Part shown: positions 7,080 to 10,255 of the stretch, piece by piece | Numbering within the stretch: the first letter of the stretch is position 1 | How the letters are laid out: each line of letters opens with the position of its first letter | DNA from: Sphingomonadaceae bacterium | GTDB lineage: Bacteria; Pseudomonadota; Alphaproteobacteria; Sphingomonadales; Sphingomonadaceae | Length of the DNA: 10,255 nt | NCBI GenBank assembly: GCA_947442095.1 | Contig: CANEVG010000096.1 | Span: 1 to 10,255, forward strand | Reading direction: 5' to 3' | Notes under the pieces: model-generated | What the model saw: only the letters and a program-made list of their open reading frames with translations | Told to the model about the DNA's origin: nothing | The model's database searches: none | Made by a program: the position numbers and the translations under genes

Positions 7080-7114
7080 CAGCCCGGCTGAAACAGGGGC
7101 TAGTATCCGGGCTG
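7080..7114. terminator. Candidate stem-loop between the convergent sufA and PilZ genes
   Basis: CAGCCCGG at 7080-7087 and CCGGGCTG at 7107-7114 form a perfect 8-base-pair, GC-rich stem with a 19-base loop, 7 bases after the sufA stop. No T-tract follows on either strand, so it is not a classical intrinsic terminator. It lies where two convergent operons meet and may help end transcription or protect the 3' end of the suf mRNA. Confidence 0.35.
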
Positions 7115-7142
7115 GTGCCGCCTTCCGCGTCAACGGAACAAC

Positions 7143-7481
7143 TTACAGCCTCCGCAGCCGGATCGGCGATGCTTCTGCTATGAGGGAATCGACTTGCGCA
7201 GAGCCGAGTGGGCGGGTGAATTCAAGCCCCAGCCGCGCCTGGTCTGACCAGCGGATGATCGCGCGAGCCACCAAGGTGCCGAAATCGATTTCGACAAACT
7301 GGCCGTTCGCCCCATCGGCCAGATCAGTGGCTTCGATCTGGCAGCCATAGCGCGAGATGTCGAAAATGCGGCGAATGCTGCCGGGGACGCGCCCGGTCTG
7401 CGCCTCGTCTGCGCGCTGACGCGGGATGCGGCGGCGGTCCACCTCGATTTCCCGCGTCGGCAATCTGGCCAAGGTCTGCAT
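7143..7481 (-). CDS. Single-domain PilZ protein (probable c-di-GMP binding)
   Basis: A 112-residue protein that is essentially one PilZ domain. The c-di-GMP signature is present: RxxxR in RRRIPRQR (R17 and R21) and DxSxxG in FDISRYGCQIEA (D41, S43, G46). The later strand IIRWSDQARLGLEF (75-88) is also typical. PilZ proteins of this type act as small cytosolic receptors that change the activity of a partner (motility, polysaccharide, secretion), but no partner is visible here. The ATG at 7481 is preferred because GGGGA lies about 5 bases upstream; an in-frame GTG at 7493 would add four residues and remove that site. It is convergent with sufA and has its own upstream gap of 90 bases containing an inverted repeat. 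Domain firm, role unknown. Confidence 0.88.
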   Translation of the reverse strand: MQTLARLPTREIEVDRRRIPRQRADEAQTGRVPGSIRRIFDISRYGCQIEATDLADGANGQFVEIDFGTLVARAIIRWSDQARLGLEFTRPLGSAQVDSLIAEASPIRLRRL

Positions 7482-7488
7482 TGTTTTC

Positions 7489-7523
7489 CCCACTGCTAGA
7501 CCTTGGATGTGGCGCGCAGTGGG
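7489..7523 (-). promoter_or_regulatory. Inverted repeat overlapping the PilZ ribosome binding site
   Basis: CCCACTGC at 7489-7496 and GCAGTGGG at 7516-7523 are perfect 8-base inverted repeats separated by 19 bases. In the minus-strand mRNA the 3' arm ends in GTGGG and runs directly into the GGGGA Shine-Dalgarno 5 bases before the start at 7481. The hairpin could hide the ribosome binding site, or the dyad could be a protein operator. Both readings are inference; I recognise no named motif. Confidence 0.4.
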
Positions 7524-7571
7524 TAAATGCTTCCTGTGCTTTCAATAGCTAACGGCGGATAAACCGCGATT

Positions 7572-8516
7572 TTATGTATCTTCGCTGAGAAACGCGATCA
7601 GGGCCTGCTCAAGCGGGTCGGTCCGGTTGTCGGCTGCGATCCGGCTGTCGAGCCACGATTGTTCGGACGAGGTGACCGCAGCGGCGGCGCGGGCTTCACC
7701 GTCGATGTCGCGCGCTGGCGGCGCCCCGCCGGAAAGCAGGTCCTGCGCTGCTGCGCCCAGTTCCTTGCGGCCCGTGCGGCTCATGCGGCCAAAGAAGCCG
7801 CTGAGGCTGACCGACGTGTCATTCATGAAGGCTTCAAGCTCGCCAGCACGCTCACGCGTGATCCCGCGTGCGCCGTTCCAGCCTTGCAGATAGTTGCCGA
7901 CGCCTTGCACGAACAGCCGCTGCCAGTCGGGCGCGTTGGCACCGCCGAGGGTGGCGTCCTTGATGCGGAACAACATTTCGGCTTCGGCTTGGCTGACCGA
8001 TGCCGGGCCGTCCCCGCCGCTGGCAAAAATCACGCGGCGCAGCAGTCTGCATTCCGCCTCGGTTATCGACCAGGCACTGAGCGCGCCGCCATCGCGGGTC
8101 GGGCCTTCGCCGGAGACAACCGCACGTTCGATCTGGGTAAGGGCATAGCGCTTGAGTGCATCCGGCGCGCCCAGTGCCTTTTCGAGCACGCACACCAGCA
8201 GTTCGAGCTCGGTCATCGAATCAAGCTGGCCATCGTGGTCGATCCGGGCCATCAGCCAGTCAGCCGTTTCAGGCGCGATATAGCCCTTGGGCTGCGTGCC
8301 GTTCACCACATATTCGCAGACCGCCTCGACGAGGAAATCACTCCAGTCGCGGCTCTTATCCGATACCAGATCGTTGATCGCGAGGATCGCATCGGCCTCT
8401 TCGGTGCTGATCACGCCGTCCGGCCAGGCCGCGCGGCGCAGCGCCAGCACTTCGTCAGCAGTGATCATGCCATCGGCTGCAGCCTGGCGCGCCAGCTCGG
8501 GAAAATTGATCGACAT
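7572..8516 (-). CDS. Uncharacterised protein made of two copies of an internal repeat
   Basis: A 314-residue soluble protein with no signal peptide or membrane segment; I do not recognise the family. It is an internal duplication. Residues 17-49 (MITADEVLALRRAAWPDG, then VISTEEADAILAIND) match 150-187 (SITEAECRLLRRVIFAS, then ASVSQAEAEMLFRIKD). Residues 58-94 (DWSDFLVEAVCEYV...GYIAPETADWL) match 197-233 (DWQRLFVQGVGNYL...GITRERAGELEAF). WLMARIDHDGQLD (87-99) matches WLDSRIAADNRTD (288-300). Copy two carries an insertion of about 50 residues (234-287, Ala/Gly/Ser-rich). The repeat looks helical. DG-x-I-x-x-x-E stretches near residues 15-22 and 33-40 faintly recall EF-hands, but the full calcium loop is missing. 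The gene lies on the same strand as PilZ and TauE, 71 bases after TauE. The start at 8516 has only a weak GGA upstream. The gene is real on coding signal; its function is unknown. Confidence 0.82.
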   Translation of the reverse strand: MSINFPELARQAAADGMITADEVLALRRAAWPDGVISTEEADAILAINDLVSDKSRDWSDFLVEAVCEYVVNGTQPKGYIAPETADWLMARIDHDGQLDSMTELELLVCVLEKALGAPDALKRYALTQIERAVVSGEGPTRDGGALSAWSITEAECRLLRRVIFASGGDGPASVSQAEAEMLFRIKDATLGGANAPDWQRLFVQGVGNYLQGWNGARGITRERAGELEAFMNDTSVSLSGFFGRMSRTGRKELGAAAQDLLSGGAPPARDIDGEARAAAAVTSSEQSWLDSRIAADNRTDPLEQALIAFLSEDT

Positions 8517-8525
8517 CGGCCATCC

Positions 8526-8546
8526 GTCCGCTTCTAGTTGGCGGAC
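8526..8546 (-). promoter_or_regulatory. Short inverted repeat just upstream of the 7572-8516 gene
   Basis: GTCCGC at 8526-8531 and GCGGAC at 8541-8546 form a perfect 6-base dyad with a 9-base spacer, ending 9 bases before the start codon at 8516. It may be an operator or a small mRNA hairpin next to the ribosome binding site. Six base pairs in GC-rich DNA can occur by chance. Confidence 0.25.
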
Positions 8547-8587
8547 ACCTATGCGCCGGAGAAGGTTTAATTGCGGTTACCCGCCGA

Positions 8588-9331
8588 TCAACCCAGCAGC
8601 CGGGCGACAGCCAGAAGGCCCGAGAGCGCAAGCAGAAAGCCGACAAAGCCGCGCCACACCCGGTCACCGACTTTGCCGAAAGCCTGCGATCCGAAGTGGT
8701 TGCCGATCAGCACCGGCCCGAACAGCAGCAGCGCGAACACCGCATCGCGCCACGAAGTGAGCCCGAGCGCCAGTGCCGCCGCCGTGCTGGCTGTGGAGGT
8801 CAGCAGGAACACCGTCAGCATCGACGCGCGCGCCACTTCGCGCGGGATCGGGCGGCGCAGGTAATAGGGCACGACCGGCGGCCCCGGCATTCCGGCAAAT
8901 CCGGTGAGCAGGCCTGCTGCCGCCCCGGTCAGCCCGGTTTCAAGCTTGCCCGGCGCGTGACCGGGCCGCGCGGGCAGCAGCACCAGCAGGAACGCGCCGA
9001 TCGCCACGACCGCAATCAGGACCCGCGCGAGCGCCGGCGGCGTGGCAAACAGTGCCAGCAGCCCCAACGGGGTCATCAGCATGGCAAGCCCGCCAATTAC
9101 GCCCGCGCTCTGCTCGCCCGCGTTCCACACCTTGCGCGCACCGACGAGGCCGATCAGCAGGCCGAGCATGTTGGAGACAACGACAGCTTCACCCGGTGGA
9201 ATCACCAGCGCGATGAGCGGCACCAGGAGGATCGCCATGCCGAACCCCGCGAGGCCTCGTACGAAGGCAGCTACGAAGGCCGCCAGCCCACACAGGACAA
9301 GCGAGAAGACCGGGAGGTCGAGCGCGATCAG
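8588..9331 (-). CDS. TauE/SafE-family membrane transporter, probable CTG start
   Basis: A 247-residue multi-pass inner-membrane protein of the sulfite exporter TauE/SafE (DUF81) family, usual length about 245-265. The two family half-repeats are visible: VRGLAGFGMAILLVPLIAL (24-42) and LTGFAGMPGPPVVPYYL (142-158). About seven or eight hydrophobic segments follow one another, with a hydrophilic loop at RPGHAPGKLE (122-131). Members export small sulfur-containing or organic anions; the substrate cannot be told here. The ATG at 9238 (216 residues) would delete the first membrane helix and the start of the first half-repeat. Upstream of it the frame is open to 9409 with no ATG, GTG or TTG. CTG at 9331-9329 gives a full N-terminus (IALDLPVFSLVLCGLAAFV) and forms a CTGA overlap with the thrS stop. 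It is probably translated by coupling to thrS. Confidence 0.82.
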   Translation of the reverse strand: MIALDLPVFSLVLCGLAAFVAAFVRGLAGFGMAILLVPLIALVIPPGEAVVVSNMLGLLIGLVGARKVWNAGEQSAGVIGGLAMLMTPLGLLALFATPPALARVLIAVVAIGAFLLVLLPARPGHAPGKLETGLTGAAAGLLTGFAGMPGPPVVPYYLRRPIPREVARASMLTVFLLTSTASTAAALALGLTSWRDAVFALLLFGPVLIGNHFGSQAFGKVGDRVWRGFVGFLLALSGLLAVARLLG

Positions 9332-10255
9332 GAACGCAGGTCCGGTGGGGTCGCCTCGGCTTTCAGCAGGGCAATCGCTTCGGCCAGCGGGATCACCTTC
9401 TGGTGCTGTTCACCCAGCGTGCGGATCGCGACAGTGCCTTCCTCCGCCTCGCGCTTGCCGACCACAAGCAGATACGGGACCTTCTGCAGCGAATGCTCGC
9501 GCACCTTGTAGTTGATCTTCTCGTTGCGCGTGTCGGTTTCCACGCGGATGCCCGCCGCGCGGAGCTGCGCCGCGGCGGCAAAGGCATAGTCATCCGCATC
9601 GGAGACGATGGTGGCGACGACTGCCTGCACCGGGGCAAGCCACGCAGGCAGGCGGCCGGCGAAATGCTCGATCAGGATCCCGATAAAGCGCTCGTACGAG
9701 CCGAAGATCGCGCGGTGGAGCATGACCGGGCGGTGCTTCTCGCCGTCTTCCGCCACATAGCCGGCATCGAGCCGGTCGGGCAGCACGCGGTCAGACTGGA
9801 TCGTGCCGACCTGCCAGGTGCGGCCGATGGCGTCCGTCAGATGCCATTCCAGCTTGGGCGCATAGAACGCGCCCTCGCCGGGGAGTTCCTCCCAGCCGTA
9901 TTCGGGCGTCGCCAACCCGGCGTCAGCCACAGCGGCGCGCAGTTCGGTCTCGGCCTTGTCCCACATCTCTTCGGTGCCGAAGCGCTTTTCGGGGCGCAGC
10001 GCGAGCTTGATCGAATAGGTGAAACCGAAGTCCTTGTAGATCCGGTCCGCCAGTTCGCAGAAGGCGCGCACTTCGGACACGATCTGGTCCTCGCGGCAGA
10101 AGATATGCGCATCGTCCTGCGTGAACTGGCGCACGCGCATCAGTCCGTGGAGCGCGCCGTGCGGTTCGTTGCGGTGGCAGCAGCCATTTTCATAGAGGCG
10201 CAAAGGCAGGTCGCGGTAGGACTTGAGGCCCTGCCGGAATATCAGCACGTGCGCC
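9328..10255 (-). CDS. thrS: Threonyl-tRNA synthetase, C-terminal part (cut by window edge)
   Basis: The last 308 codons of threonyl-tRNA synthetase, the class II enzyme that joins threonine to tRNA-Thr in the cytosol. The gene enters from the right edge, so the TGS domain, the editing domain and motif 1 are outside the window. Visible: the stretch HVLIFRQGLKSYRDLP at the edge, motif 2 CHRNEPHGALHGLMRVRQF, the zinc-ligand histidine in TQDDAHIFC (about 10105-10107), motif 3 PVMLHRAIFGSYERFIGIL with its histidine and arginine, and the anticodon-binding domain from about 9648 to the end (ending PPDLRS). All expected catalytic residues in the visible part are intact. The GTG near 10248 is an internal valine, not a start. 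The stop TGA (9330-9328) overlaps the proposed CTG start of the TauE-like gene. Confidence 0.97.
   Translation of the reverse strand, partial: AHVLIFRQGLKSYRDLPLRLYENGCCHRNEPHGALHGLMRVRQFTQDDAHIFCREDQIVSEVRAFCELADRIYKDFGFTYSIKLALRPEKRFGTEEMWDKAETELRAAVADAGLATPEYGWEELPGEGAFYAPKLEWHLTDAIGRTWQVGTIQSDRVLPDRLDAGYVAEDGEKHRPVMLHRAIFGSYERFIGILIEHFAGRLPAWLAPVQAVVATIVSDADDYAFAAAAQLRAAGIRVETDTRNEKINYKVREHSLQKVPYLLVVGKREAEEGTVAIRTLGEQHQKVIPLAEAIALLKAEATPPDLRS

Noticed and set aside
7590..8516. EF-hand-like DG-x-I-x-x-x-E stretches in the repeat protein
   Set aside because: The first and third loop positions that bind calcium are mostly Ala, Gln or Trp, so calcium binding is not supported.
7659..8537. 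292-codon plus-strand open frame opposite the repeat protein
   Set aside because: The minus-strand reading shows ordered internal repeats and sensible composition; the plus-strand reading does not.
8575..8590. Small hairpin GCGG-GTAA-CCGC (minus strand) right after the TauE-like stop
   Set aside because: Only four base pairs and no following T-run, so not supported as a terminator.
8696..9511. 271-codon plus-strand open frame rich in Arg, Gln and Glu
   Set aside because: It is antisense to a clear membrane protein and the thrS end; the hydrophilic composition is what the complement of hydrophobic codons produces.

Overview
The window is high-GC, gene-dense DNA from an alphaproteobacterium, most likely of the order Sphingomonadales (Erythrobacter, Novosphingobium or Sphingomonas type). 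The lineage call is inference. It rests on the gene order of the SUF operon, a short one-domain SufD, a SufT with an acidic N-terminal tail, and a palindromic CCCCGGA...TCCGGGG intergenic repeat of a kind I associate with sphingomonads. No RNA genes, CRISPR arrays, insertion sequences or phage genes are visible.

Positions 27-7072 (+ strand) hold a SUF iron-sulfur cluster assembly operon: an Rrf2-family regulator with three cysteines in RirA-like spacing, sufB, a GNAT-DUF559 fusion gene, sufC, a small predicted secreted protein, sufD, sufS, sufT and sufA. Most junctions are tight. There are ATGA overlaps at regulator/sufB, sufC/small protein and sufD/sufS, an 8-base overlap into sufD, and gaps of 10 and 23 bases before sufT and sufA. 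The one large gap (136 bases, after sufB) holds a pair of inverted REP-like hairpins. SufS removes sulfur from cysteine, the SufB-SufC-SufD complex builds the cluster, SufA carries it and SufT assists maturation; the regulator probably adjusts expression to cluster or iron status. No sufE or sufU sulfur-transfer gene is present in the window.

Positions 7143-10255 (- strand) hold a convergent set of genes: a single-domain PilZ protein, an uncharacterised protein built from two copies of one repeat, a TauE/SafE-family membrane protein and the 3' part of thrS, which runs off the right edge. The TauE-like gene has no ATG, GTG or TTG in its natural N-terminal region and appears to start at CTG in a CTGA overlap with the thrS stop.

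Most of the window is ordinary housekeeping. The points worth a second look are the two non-SUF genes inside the operon (one with a nuclease-like domain lacking its expected acidic residue), the repeat pair between sufB and the fusion gene, the CTG start, the internal duplication in the 7572-8516 protein, and inverted repeats just upstream of two minus-strand start codons. I do not see clear proof of a wholly new system.
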